Shown one piece after another: positions 45,801 to 60,800 of a stretch of 64,000 nt of DNA; position 1 is the stretch's first letter; every line of letters begins with the position of its first letter. The notes beneath the pieces are model-generated. The model was given only the letters and a program-made list of their open reading frames with translations. It had not been told where the DNA came from and did not search any database. The DNA is from Panorpa germanica (taxonomy: Eukaryota; Arthropoda; Insecta; Mecoptera; Panorpidae): positions 4,898,001 through 4,962,000 of the forward strand of contig OY783208.1 in assembly GCA_963678705.1 (NCBI GenBank). Direction: 5' to 3'. The translations under genes and the position numbers were made by a program.

Positions 45801-48800
45801 ATGTTCCTTTAAATAGCTTGAACTAGAAAACGTTTTGTTACAAATGTCACATGAAAAAGGATTATCGGTTAAATGCGTCTTTTTATGTTCCTTTAAATAC
45901 CTTGAACTTGAAAATGCTTTTTTGCAAATGTCACATGAAAAAGGATTAACGTCTAAATGCGTGTTTTTATGCTCCCTTAAAGACCTTGAACTTTTAAACG
46001 TTTTGTTACAAATGTCACATGAAAACGGACGCTCCCCAGTATGATTTCGTTGGTGAATAACTAAATTGAACCTAGTAGTGTAGGATTTGTCACATTCATG
46101 ACAGGAATATAACTTCCTGTCAGTGTGAATACGCAAATGTTTTATTATTTCCGGTGCCTTATCGAACCCCATGTTACAAACATCACAGATAAAATTCTGC
46201 TGATTGGAATTTAATTCTTCTATTCCCGATTGTACACTGCCTTGTGGTTCAGACAATCTTCTATTATCATCACCATCCACCAGTTCTTTTGCCCTTTTGG
46301 TTCCTCGGCAGTCCGATGGGGCCTCCAGGTGCTCCTGCAATTTACAGAAATCTTGAAACACGCCTCCGCAATATTTACACAGGACAACAGGTGAACTATA
46401 GTCAGGTTCATATTTAATATAAACCCCTGGCCAATCTGCTTCTCTATCGGAAGTGACGTCGACCTCCTCTTTGACTTGTGGTTCGAATTGAACAATGCAT
46501 TCCTCTTCTGGCTCTACTTTCATGTTTTCTATTTCCAGTGTTTCAAGTAATTCTGATTTTATTTGCTGTGCCATTTTATGCAGACACTAACAATTTACTG
46601 AAACCAAAGAATATTTATATTTAGCAATTAGTAACACTAAGATCTAATTAGGCCTGCCCTAAATCACTCCTGAACAGGATTGTCTGTTTTCCTTTTCATT
46701 ACAATTATGTGAAACAGGCACACGGCTTCTTCATTTAATGCCAGATAAAAATTTAATATAAAAACATAAAAGGGGACCCTTTGAAATAAACAACCTCTAT
46801 AAAACTGTGCTAAATTGTTTGTCACAAACAACAAAGACTTATGACCAATTACCAAATACGTCATAAATTAAATTTCAAAAAGTAAAGTACTTCATGAGTT
46901 TGTTGATTTTAAAAGAAGTTCAATAAGCAATGGACATGTTTCAGAAAACATTAGAAGTGTTTTACAAGCAACATACATATTGCAGAATATTAAATTTATT
47001 AGAAAAGACTGAGTGAACAACATAACCTAGAAACCAAATTAGTAAATGTTTTCTTTAATAAATAAAATATTAATCGGAATTCTTAATAATTGTGACTGTA
47101 GTTAAAATGTATGTACAGAAATTGTAGTTATTGTTGTAAGTACGCATAAGTCGTACTTATCCTTTCTATTTTTAATATAAATGTTATTTATTTTATAAGA
47201 ATTATATTATGTTATCTTTAATTTTAGTATTAATATTGTAATAAATAATTATTTGTATTTAGCGCTTGTAAACATTGACTCTGGTCTGTGGAGATTTTAT
47301 ATTGTTTTAATACTGGTAACTCAGTATTGGTGTTATGCGATGTGAATATTAAAAATAAATTGTTAATATACCGAGCTGGACTGGTCTCAGAAAGTCAGTC
47401 TTCTCCTGAGTCTCAACCAAGTGTTTACGATTTGTAACTTCGTTCGTGCAATTACTCCAATTGTAACATCTAAGTATTCAATAGTGAGCACATTTTAACT
47501 ATTAATCAAATTATAACACTAGAATTACATTTTGTTTTATATCTGGCATCTTTATTAATCCAATAAAATACTATTGTAATTAAGTACGCAGATATAATAT
47601 TACAACGAATAAATGATATATTTTAATAAAAGTGTTTGTATTAATAGTATTTAAAAGATACTAATTGTTCAACCGTCGTATGTTGCAACGAGGTTATACT
47701 TTAGGCCGCTCAAGTATTCTCAAATTGCAACAATACACCGTCTTAACAAGAATCCTATTAATCATCTTAAAAGAGTTAATTCTTATCAACGTGAGAAATT
47801 CAAGAAGGTGGATGATCGTCAAACTGAAGAATCTACTTCCAGAAACTAGCAACACTGCGTGATGTATTAGCAAGCTGAGTAATCTCCTTCTAGAACGACA
47901 ATCCGACCTCTTTTTACAACATTGATGTCAGGTGTAACATCCGCCTTCGAATCTACTTACAACATTGGTGTCAGATGTGAGGCTTGAAGAGATATTCCTA
48001 CACATAAATATCCAAGAGGTACGCCCAAATTTTTTTCTATATATTCTACACCTGGATGCAGATCAATTAATCTGGATACCACTACGCCGATCGATTATTT
48101 CCAAAATTGCCGAAAAGTACGAGCTAGAATATCATTTCATCTGTATTTCACATAATTTTTCTACAAGTCCGGCGGATGCAAAAACTACAGCCAGCTGAAC
48201 CTGGAAAAAGAAATCTTTTGCCGCCCCGGGAATGGATGGATGCTTCTAGAACATTTGGAATAATCTAAATCGATGTTGGTCGCGTGCAGAATTCCGCACA
48301 CAGCTGTGTATAGATCATAATCACTGATAAGAAAATCTTTAAGTATAATAGAACGGTATCTTTTTTTTGTATATAATTATTACTATAAATTGATAATTGT
48401 ATTTTTTTATATAGCAACGTTATTAATGAAGCTATCATTTTTTTTAGTATTATATTCAGTACTTTTGAATATTTGCTATAATCCAAGTATTTTTTATTAG
48501 CATCATTATTAACGTGGTTATAATTTTTTTTTAGTATTATATTCAATACTTTTGAATATTTGCTATAACCTAACTTTTTTTGTAGCATCATTGTTTGTCA
48601 TTGAAGCTATTAATTTTTTTAGTATTATATTCAATACTTTTGAATATTTGCTATAACCTAACTTTTTTTTGTAGCATCATTCTCATCATTGAAGCTATTA
48701 ATTTTTTTTAGTATTATATTCCAATACTTTTGAATATTTACTATAATATTTTTTTTTATAATTGTTTCCACAATTATACTAATTGATGTTTAATATTTTT

Positions 48801-51800
48801 TTTTAGAACAACATTTTTTTGAACGAGAGGGAATTTTGAAAAGGAAAAGCAAAGAGCTGAAGCAGTTAGATAGCAGTCTGTTCAATCAGAGAGACTACCT
48901 TCCTGTTACCACTGCAACGTCTGAGCCCCATCGGAAATTTCCTGTGAGTTACTGTTTTCGCTAACAATTTTTCCTTGTCAGAATCCTATCTTTCGGAGAG
49001 TCGTTTATTGGTACAAAATAATCTTTAGTCTGTATATTATATATAACTTTAATTAAGTACTATGGCACCGAGCGTTCATTCCCTCACATTAGTTGAGAAT
49101 ACAATCAACCTAATCAATGAGTTTTCAAAAAATCTAGAAGTCCAATCAACATCCTTAACGATTGTTGAATTAAAAATCAAAAACTTAGACAAAGCTTGGG
49201 TTAAATATAATAGTATCGTAGAAGCACTGCTTCCAACTCTAAAAAATGAAGAAGCTTCGGCTATCGTTAGTAAGTCTATGGAAGTTGAAAGTATTTATGA
49301 CGACACCCTTATTTACTTGTTGAATTATAAGCAAACATTTGAGAATGATACACATATTGTGGATGACTCAAAAAGCATAGATTCAATAAGAAATTTAAAC
49401 TTAAGTCCAATGCAACTAACCGTTTTTGATGGAGAATATACTAATTGGCAAAGTTTCATGGAATTATTTACAAATTTAATTCGTAATAATAGTAAATTAT
49501 CAAGCATTGAAAAAATGCACTATTTAAAATTAAATTTGACAGGAGAACCACTCAAACTCATAAAGAATTATCCTTTAACAAATGATAATTACGAAATTGT
49601 TTGGAACATCCTTTGTAAACGTTATGATAACAAGGTAGCACTTATTGAAACCTGTGTAAACAATTTAATAAACTACAATGTTATACGTTTAGAATCAGAA
49701 ACTAATATTAAAAATTTTTTAGATGAAATTAATGAGTCGATTAGAGCTCTAACCGAGTTAGGAATATACTCTAATCATTCAGATTTTATTTTTATACATA
49801 TTTTAAAGACCAAGTTAGATTTTAACACATTAAAGGAATGGGAAAACAGAAATACTTCTGAATTACCAACCCTAAATGATTTTACGAATTTTCTTGAAAC
49901 ACGGTGGCGCACTTTAGAAAGAAGAAGGCATGTTGAAGTTAAAACAGATACAAGTCATTCTATTTCTAGTAGTGAACCAGTTTCAAGTGAACAATTTGCT
50001 AACGAAGTCGAAACAAAATTTAAAACTTTTTTTTGTAACCATTGTAAAAAGAATGGTCATTTAGAGAAATATTGTTTTATCAAGAAGGAAAATGCGGATA
50101 CGGTAAATCCTGTCGCGCAAATTAATATTTGTAGGAGAGCTGCGGTATTCTCAAAACCTTCTGTTTATTGTAAAAGATCGAGACATCTTGAATCTGATTG
50201 TCCTCAAGTATCTTTTACTAAAAATACAAAACAAAATACTAATAATATTCTAAGTTTTGACAGTAAAAATAGAAATGTTAAGGCTAAGCAAACAGCTGAC
50301 ACTGTCCAATTCAAGATAGTCGCAGCCAAAGCTAAAACCGTATCATTTTTATTAGATACTGGTTCTCAAATCTCCTTGATTAAACAAAATATTTTAAAAA
50401 ATAATATCAAAATAGATAGTACATCTAAAATTTTGTTAAAGGGAATTTCTGAAGGCACGCCTTATACTTTAGGTTCACTGAAAACTTCTATAATTTTAGA
50501 TAGTTCTAGGTCGAAACAAACCTTTCAGGTTGTGTCAGAGGACTTTCCCATTCAGCATGATGGAATTATAGGATTAGATATTTTACGTACATTTAAAGCA
50601 GTAATTAATTTGGAAACAAACAGCGTACAATTCTCACAACATGGCAAAATGTTTGAATTCCCATTATTGAACATAAACAGTATTATCATAGTTCCAGCAC
50701 GTACTAGGAAATTAATTCCTATGTCGGGTTCTACGGTAGGAGTTTGTGTAGCCAAGGAATTGCTACCTGAAGTTTTTTTAGCCAACGCATTAATTAATCC
50801 TGTCAATAATATTTTTTATATATCTATAACTAATTCCTCAGCGAAAGATGTAATACTTGACAATTTTAAACCAGATATTATTCCAATAAATAAATTTAAT
50901 TTTTACCATTTTTTGAAAAGAAATCCTAACGATCCTAAAAGATCCTTACGACATCTTTTATTTAATAATATAGATTTTTCAAATGTTAATTCAAAATACT
51001 TAACAGATTTAATGGAAATCTGTAATAATTTTAATAACATATTTTTTTTCCCGGTAGATAAGTTATCTTGTGCGAGTGCACTGAGTGACTCACCTAACCC
51101 TGTAAACATTAAGCCGCATAGATTACCTCATGCGCATAAAGAAATTGTTGAGAAGCATATTCAAGAACTGTTGGCTAACAACATTATTGAAAAATGCGAC
51201 TCACAGTTTAACGCACCTCTGTTAATGGTACCTAAAAAAGCAGATGCGTCGAGGAACAAACAATTTTGCGTTGTAATCGATTATCGTAAACTTAATGAGC
51301 AGACGACAAGTGATGTTTATCCTTTGCCCCTCGTACTTGACATACTAGACCAACTTAGTGGTGCAAAATATTCTTCTACGATTGATTTAGCTACAAATAA
51401 ATTTACTAGTAATAAACCAAAATTTAAACTAAATTTTGATAAAAGGGTCAATTCTTTTTTTTCACCTACAAAGTATACGGTAGTTAATAGGAATAGATTA
51501 AAGAGATTTTGTACCAATCAACAAAACCTTGACGTGTTAGATGGATTTTGTCAGGGATGATTGTTTTGTGAAGCAGTGTTAACTCTATACGATGGGATCA
51601 GAATCGTTGTCGACACTTTGCTTCTCTTTTTGTTTTTTTTTCCAGAATTGTAACTCGTATATTTTGTTTTTATACGTGTCCCTTTTTTTTGGAAGGGGGT
51701 GTTGTGATAGTACGACATCGTCCTATCTTCCTTTTTCTTTTTCCTGGAAAGAAACGCATATGTTTTGTTTAATATGCGTTCCTTTTTTAGGGTTGAAGGG

Positions 51801-54800
51801 TGTTGTAAGTACGCATAAGTCGTACTTATCCTTTCTATTTTTAATATAAATGTTATTTATTTTATAAGAATTATATTATGTTATCTTTAATTTTAGTATT
51901 AATATTGTAATAAATAATTATTTGTATTTAGCGCTTGTAAACATTGACTCTGGTCTGTGGAGATTTTATATTGTTTTAATACTGGTAACTCAGTATTGGT
52001 GTTATGCGATGTGAATATTAAAAATAAATTGTTAATATACCGAGCTGGACTGGTCTCAGAAAGTCAGTCTTCTCCTGAGTCTCAACCAAGTGTTTACGAT
52101 TTGTGACTTCGTTCGTGCAATTACTCCAATTGTAACATCTAAGTATTCAATAGTGAGCACATTTTAACTATTAATCAACTTATAACACTAGAATTACATT
52201 TTGTTTTATATCTGGCATCTTTATTAATCCAATAAAATACTATTGTAATTAAGTACGCAGATATAATATTACAACAAATAAATGATATATTTTAATAAAA
52301 GTGTTTGTATTAATAGTATTTAAAAGATACTAATTGTTCAACCGTCGTATGTTGCAACGAGGTTATACTTTAGGCCGCTCAAGTATTCTCAAATTGCAAC
52401 AATACACCGTCTTAACAAGAATCCTATTAATCATCTTAAAAGAGTTAATTCTTATCAACGTGAGTAATTCAAGAAGGTGGATGATCGTCAAACTGAAGAA
52501 TCTACTTCCAGAAACTAGCAACACTGCGTGATGTATTAGCAAGCTGAGTAATCTCCTTCTAGAACGACAATCCGACCTCTTTTTACAACATTGATGTCAG
52601 GTGTAACATCCGCCTTCGAATCTACTTACAACATTATTCTTATTTTATTTTTTGTGTCGGTTGTAAGGTTTTATTTAATTTGTTAGGAATAAAAGGTCAA
52701 TTGTAATTATTCAATACACCTACGTTTTCTTGTTTTGAAACTTGTAACAGAAACTTTGTATATTTTATCCAGCTTTTAATCTACTTTTACCAGTTTTAAT
52801 AAAGAAATACACAATATTCATGCTTATTGTTGACCAATAATGTGATTTAAACTCTTTTCACATCTACATGACATATTGTTGTAACCACAATTTTAAAATT
52901 TCAACTTTACCTATTAATATTGTGTATTTTTAATATAAAACTAGTATAACTAATCCTACGTAGTGATTTGTACATGTTTTAAGCATAGAACAAACGCAAC
53001 CTACTAAAATTTATATATAAAAATTTGTTTACAACTTTCAAAACAAAAATGTAAATTAACCGAATAATTACCCGAATATCTACAGACATTAAAATAAATA
53101 TAAAAATTATAAAATATAGGAAACATAATACCTGATTGATATATTTATTAATATTGCAGCTTTGTTTTATGTAAGATATAAATGTGAATAACTTTGACGG
53201 TTTGAAAGATAGTATGTTAATGTGGATAACAAACTGCAATGGCGATGTGTCATTTATTTGTCAAGGGGCTAATGTCAATAAAGTATTTGTTGAATTTGTC
53301 ATTATTTCTTTATTAAGAGACAAGTACGAAATAATTAAACGTTTTACTAATATAATCAATCGATTAAGTATCATTCCCACACACTAATTTAATTTTGTGT
53401 TTAATGATAACTTTAATTCTACGGTATTTGGAGGAAAATGCTTTCCACTTGCTATTCTAGTAGAATATAGAAAATCCAAGTTTTCTAAATTAAGAAACTA
53501 AAACATTATTCAGTGTAATAACCTTTTTGTGGCAACCTGTTTAAAATTAAATAAAAATAGGTATATTACATATTATATTTTATAGCATATAGCATATATT
53601 ACAATATATTGAAGTACAATTGATTCTATAATAAAGGCGATCGTAAGATTACAGCATTATATACAGACCAATCTCAGTTCAAAATCGATGTAATGCTTCA
53701 GGTAAATTAAATACTGTAGAATCAAGGAATGTAGTACTATGAGGACCGTAATCGTGTGAGTTCTGTACAAAATTTTAGGGCCCGTAAAATACCAGGTTTT
53801 ACCAGCTGTTGAAATAAAAATTAAAAAAGCTATTGCAGCTCTGCTAAGTGTTCTAGTAGATGCATTGAATTACTTGAAGGGGTTTCATTATAACCACTAT
53901 ATATTATTACAATCATGATAAGCCTGAGTTTAAGATTTAAAGTGAAGCAGTCTTCTTAATGATTCAAGTCTGTTGACGACAGGGTACCAAATTTCTACAC
54001 TTCTTCTAGGATTATATAAATAAAAGTTGCTTTTTTAATAATTCTCGAGTTATGCAATCTGCTTTGCGTATGATATTGAAATTATCGAGATTATTAATTT
54101 TTTTCATAAAAATCGCAATATAAAACTTGATGGAAGGTACAACTCAGCTGTAAGTCGTAAATGACATAACACACTCGTTTGTGTCTCTGTTGTATAAAAC
54201 AGACTTATTAAAAATAATTAGATATTTGAGGTTATGTTAGCCAACTTTATCAAAATATTGTGCAGCTTTATAGATATTATGGCGTGGCTCAGCGAAAATG
54301 CACTGAAATAAGAATTATACAATTTATAATATTTTTAATTATTTATTTATTTAATTATATATTTATTAATCTTATAATATAAAACAAATTATTTATAATT
54401 AAAAACAAGATAAAGAGTTTTATATGGGTTCACTAGTTTGTTTACACGCTGTCCTAGTGCTTAATAATGCATCATTCCCAGATACTGTTTTAATTTTATT
54501 TTTAGTGTTAAGCTCTCACTGTTTTGATATTTAATTTACGTTTTTATTTAATAATATAATCTAAATTTCAGGTTAGGCATTCCTTGTCACATTCGTGTTT
54601 TAATTTGAGGTTAGTTAATTTAGTTGGTGCGCATGCGTCGTTAGTAATATAAATTTTGACAGTTCGATTGAATGTGGAACAATTAAAATTGCTGTTTTTA
54701 ATAACAATTAGTAATAGAAATTGTTTTTACTTCTTGATTTTATGACTAGAGTTTACCCCCGTCGCAAAGGACGTCGTCCTAATGTATATAATTTGAATTC

Positions 54801-57800
54801 AATAAAATATTTCGTAATTTCATTTCAAATTTTAATTCCATTTTTAAATTGAAATATTTATTTCGTTTAATAATCATTTTACTTATAACAACAAATAATT
54901 TTTCACACAAACTGACAAAATATAAAATATTGTCAATTTATTCGTTATTTGACCAACTCTTTTTCAAAATTTAGGATTTTCTTTTTCGATTTGTAAATAA
55001 GGTACCCAAGTTAGCCCATATATAAAATTTCAACTTTCTAGCCCATTTGTTACCCTCAGCAAAAACTGCCCACACGTGCCCTTAATTAAAATTTTTGAAT
55101 TTTGAATTATTTTTTCTTTAACATACTTCTTTATTAAATAATCCAAAATTTAAGTGTGCTCCAAAGTTTCCTACCGGGCCCCCTAAAATTCTCAACGCCT
55201 CCTTTTCAATTTCTAATTTTCAAAAAATGTTAGCATTGAACACATGCCAAATTTCAACTTTCTATCTTTTATGAATTAAAAGTTATTAGTATAGTGTCTG
55301 AGAGAATTCTGTCGTATTGTATTATTAAATGCTTAGAAGAAACAAAAACAGAGAGAGAAATAAATATGTAAAAGAAAGAGATGTAAATAATAGTTCAACT
55401 CAGTTATAAAGACAACTATCATGGAATAGACAAATTAATTAGTAAATGCATATGCTATTTACATATAAATAAGAATATAAACTAAATTACATATTTCACA
55501 ATAATAAATCAATTAAGGAGGTGTACAGGACGTACCGTCAATGGAAAAAGTTTATCTCTCGGTAATACGAAATGCAAAATACGAAGTACATGAGGGACGA
55601 GCAAATATTGTGACTGTACCTTTGAAAATGAACTTTTCAATTCTCTATTAAACTGCTTTTTGCTTGTTAAAATGATTTTTTATACATATAATAGTTGAAT
55701 AAATTAAAAATTACCTATAATTAACATGAAATTTATATTAATTCAATTTAAATACAAATTATATATTTTTAAAAAGGAATTATAAATTTGGCAACGCTGT
55801 AAATTTACGTGTGTTGACGCATGCGTGATTTGGTTCTTTGACAAATAATTTATATAATATTTATTCAGATTTTGAATTTCCCGCTCAAATTGGCATTTGC
55901 AACGTTGCCAGCTTATAACCTACACTTACTGTTTCTTAAAGGTTTTATTTAAATATTTTCGTAAATAGGTATCCTTTTGATAATTTTCTTTTTGCAATAG
56001 TTACATAAAAGATTCTTTTATATAAACCTAGTTTTTGAAAGCCGTGTTACCATTTTTTTTATAGTTAAAAGTTATATTATGTGGTGAAATTGAGCTGATA
56101 ATTATGATTGTATGGAAAATGACTATTGTTAATCATGTATAAAAAAAAAACTATGAACCCTAAGTCTCTAAAATGTTGAGACAGCATGTATTTCACTTAC
56201 GTATACGTCCTGTACCTCCTTAAAGAATAAGGTAACTGATTATAATTGAACCAATCCTACTTCCTTTAGGGGGATTTCATAACACTATTTACTTGGGTGA
56301 ACTTCATGAATGTTGTAATTATCTTTGCAGGACAGGGAGGAGAACGTTCTGGCGTACATCGATGAGAATCGGGTCCCAGTGACATTCCTGGTAGTGCTCT
56401 TCATCCAGTTTATGCTGATTCTCCTGGACCGAGCTCTATACTTAAGAAAGCAAATTATGGGGAAAATAATATTTCAATTCTTTTTAGTTATCCTAGTTCA
56501 TGGATGGATGTTCTTTGCTTTGCCCTATGTGACGGAAAGGTGAGTTTAGCTGACATACAAGCTGTAAAAGTGTACAATAGTATAACTCATTGACGACATT
56601 TGTTTCTTTTAAAAGTGCATCACTTGAGAATGGCTAATTTTATTGTCAACCTGTTTGCATCTTTTGCATATACTTTTTTTAATTTATTTATATTAATGTA
56701 CAACATATTAAGTTTATTGTGTGAAAAGTTGAAGTCGATTGGAGTAAAACTGTCAGAGATATAGAGTTTTAAGTCTGCACCTTCCTGGTCTGGTTTCGTC
56801 TTTCTTTGAAACTTTTAAACGTGTTTTTCTCACATTTAGCCTTTTCAGAGTTGGTGTTCTCTCTAGCTCAAAACCTACTGCACCGATCCTTTTGAAATTT
56901 TGCACACTCTTTCTTTACATAAATGCCGAGGTAACACTGTCGACTTTTTTCATGAAAAATCTGTATTTTGATTTCTAAGTGCTGTAAATAATTTAAAAAT
57001 AAATAAAAGATTAAAAACTCGAAAGGGTGACCTGTAGAAACTTATCAACTAATGAAATCATTTTGGTTTTTTGATTTCAAATAATCCAGTGATGAGTTAT
57101 GAGTTACTTTTTTTGTGACGTCACCGGAAATTCGCTGTCAATGGCTCATTTCTTAATATTTATTTAAAAAAATTTCACAAAGTATTCTTTAAATGTTATT
57201 TTATCATGTAGTAATTATAGAAATAATTATATATTAACTGTGTCGTTAAAAAATTAAATATCAATTTGAGAAACACAGATTTCATTAACAAAAGTCAGTT
57301 AAAAGGAAGAGATTATTATATGTTGCATCTAAATTTAAGTAAGAAGAAGTTTAGAAATAAGTCCCGCAAAATTATATCAACTGTAATCAGTACCAAATGT
57401 AATCATTGTAAAACTCACCTGTCCAGCTCACCTGTACAAAATTAATATTAAATCTGACGATAGATGTCAATGTGGTGAAGAAGGAACTTTGGATCATATT
57501 ATATTTGAATGCATAAATTATAGTTTAGAATGATCTAAATTCAATAGTGATATATTAGATGTGATTAAAACTTTTCCTGTTAATACTAAATTTTTGTTAA
57601 GTAATTCAAAATTATTGAAATATTTAGAAATGTGTAAAATTGAATTATAAATTATAAAAGATGTATAAAAAATGTTTGATGGTGGCTATGACGAAAGAAA
57701 GTCAAGGCCAATAAGTAAATAAATATAAAAAAAATATTAACTGTGTCGTCAGAAAACATTATCGAAAATAGACTTTTTTGATCTGTTTGACCTTACCCCC

Positions 57801-60800
57801 TCTTTAAGGAGCTTGAAGTTACATTTTCACCACTTATATTCGTTTTCTTGTTTTCAGAAAATTCAATGCGGATTTTCCACCTCAAATGTGGTATTTTGTC
57901 AAGTGCATATATTTCCTGTACTCAGCGTTTCAAATCAGAAGCGGATATCCGACTAGGATTCTGGGAAACTTCATTTGCAAACATTACAACATTATTTCTA
58001 GAATTCTCTTAACGATTTATATAAAAATTCCATTCCTGTTTGAGATGAGGACCATCATGGATTGGATTTGGACCAACACAACTTTCACGCTCTTTGATTG
58101 GCTGAAAATGGAAGACGTCTTCGTTATGATGTTTGGCGTTAAAGTACGTTGTCTTAATTTCTATAAAAATGTACTATTTATTGATAAAGTAACCTCATGA
58201 TAAGAACCTCAAGTGTCCAATTATTTGTTAATAACTCCTAATATGTTAAGAAATATTAACAATTAAAAAAACCATTTTGTCTCTTTAATTATTAAAGGGA
58301 TTCAACGTTCTACACATTCCAAGTGCATGTGACATCACAATCCTTGTGCAAGGTTACCAACCTTACAGCTCATATTAGTATTCGCTAGTACAGCTCGTAT
58401 TTATATATCGAAATATCAAATATTATTTACAGCTATTTCAAGGAACCACCAAATTTCAATATTATGTCTGCCTTAGCAGGGTTAAATAAAATAAAAGCTT
58501 ATTATTTTTTGACTTTACTTGATTATTTGACTACCATCAGCTACAAAACATTATTATAGCACTGACCTACTCAACAAATAACTGACGTTAAAATGCATTT
58601 CACGTCACACAAATATGGCCGACCATTTCTAGCGTTAAAACTACAATTCAAACTTTTAATTGCTATATCTCCGTCAACATTTAGATATTTAATAAAATAA
58701 AATTTTTTGGATTCAAATCATACACTCAAAAAGACATCGCTTTGCGACGGGGCTAAACTCTAGTTATATTTACATTCCTTTTGAGCTTGAATAAGAAAGG
58801 AATATCCGAAAAAGCAACCAAAAAAAAATGATTCGTTTTTGACTTTCGTTGTTTACTTCTTTCACTTATGTCTATTTTCTATTCCAGTGCTACAGAAATT
58901 TTGAGGAACAGTTTCCCTCCTTAAGAGGAGAGGAGAAATGGTCTGTTCTAAAGTATATCCAAGGCGGCATATTCCTAGCTGTTATTATTGCGATCCTGTG
59001 GTTTCCTTTGGTCTTATTCGCTATGGTGGACAGTGTTGGGACCGCTTACTTACCAACCGAGATGTCGGCGGAGTTGAGGATCGACTCCACTGTTCCAATT
59101 TGGGAAGGAACGTGCATGCAACAAAGCATTTCTTCGTAAGTACATAATAAACATACAGATACAGTTTTTCTATTAATTCATTTGGTAAAAGTGGACACTT
59201 TGATATTTTCCTATTTATCAATTTAATGTGTGTGTCGTTAGACTTTACATTCTTTTAATATTAAATCACGTAATTACATCTCATTGCTAAACTAAACTTA
59301 AATCGATTTTAGCATTTTTACTAATTCAAAAAGCATTTTCTGATTATTATACTCTTATCCTCATATCTTATTCTTCTTTAGTCTTCATTGTTTCTTTACT
59401 CTTTCTCCTTCCCTCTTGGCTTTACCTTCACCGTCATCCCCAAATTATTTACCAATAGTCTCACTCTTTTTTTACTTCTTTCTTTTTTCTCCCTACTTGC
59501 GCCATCCTCCTCTTCCTTTCGTTTTATCCTCTCATCAGCTTCTCTAACTTCCATTTACTGTTTATTTTGTACGGATTACGTATTAAGGATTCAATCTTAT
59601 GGACTCTTATCGTATAGACTCTGTCTTTAACATAACCTCACAAAAAATAATGCAGTGGCGTTAAATCACATGATCGCCACTTAACAGCTGAATTTCGTGA
59701 TCCACCATTTTCATAATGGATTTTTATTGTTTTAATGCGTTTTACAAGCGAAATTGAATTCATTGTAACAATCATCAAAGCATATATATGTAGAAAACGA
59801 GAGTACTATCCCAATTCTGATGTGGAAAACAATACCCAATCCGCTAATCTGATGTGGAAACAAGGTACTCTTATTTAATTTAGGGCAAATGTCAATTCAA
59901 ATAATATTCTTATATATACTATGTAATATTTTAGTTTCTTGTCAGGATGTTAAAGAATCACATAATTGGTTTAATACATTTATTTAATAAAATAATAACG
60001 ATGATAATAATACAATAAGGTTACAATATAAACGTTGGTATTTACTTTACAAATACAGTACAATGTATGAACAAAACATCTTAAATTCTAGTTATTATAT
60101 ACTCAGTCCTACATTAGTTTTCAGCTAGATTTAATTGATTCATTTTTATTATTTTTGAGAATGCGTTTAGTTAATTTCGGTAAGCACATTATTTTACGAC
60201 TTTTCTAGCTCGGGTGTTGTAGTTATGATTACTTTGTATGCTCGATTTATTTTTACGACTCCATATATATATATATATTTGTCAATATGGTGAATTAGTA
60301 TTTAAAAAAGACATAGTTTAGTGTATATTCTATACTAACTAACCAACTGTTTCTTCAACAGATTTAAGTCTCGAGACATGCAGCAGATGATGAACGCATA
60401 TAAACGGGATCGAGTTTCAAAAACCCAGCTGTCAAATTACGAACCACTTGACGTAGCGGCTATTAGCTGGAGTGAAGATTCCATCACAAATTGGCAAATA
60501 TCTGAACCGGAGTTAGCGCGGTTAGAAGAAAAAATAGAGGCTGGTAGGTTCAGTACGAATGTGTCCCTTTCTGCAGATTTAAATTCTAAACTTTACCTTT
60601 ACTAAGAACCATTACATATTAAAATTTCATTTTATCCATTGTGAATTTGTAAATTTTATTTAGTTCAAGTTGCATTAGAGTTCTTCTAGCATTCTTAGAT
60701 TGATTCCATTGTATCCAGCGCAAATTTATCTTAGATCCCATTCAATTCAGTGAAAAAATTGAGTTGTGGACGCCTTTCTTAAGGGGGCTACATTAAATAA

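Larger units (their letters stand above)
47132..52633 (+). mobile_element. LTR retrotransposon L3 (internally deleted, young)
   Basis: Two 833-bp LTRs (47132-47964 and 51801-52633) begin TGTTGTAAG and end CTTACAACA. The 4-bp target duplication TTAT is at 47128-47131 and 52634-52637. The empty site is intact in the paralogous spacer near 20746. By eye the LTRs differ at about four positions, so the insertion is recent and later than the large duplication. The single long frame carries Gag, protease and the start of a reverse transcriptase only. Confidence 0.9.

Noticed and set aside
47665..47862. 65-codon frame, repeated at 52334-52531
   Set aside because: Lies inside the L3 LTRs. It is duplicated only because the LTR is.
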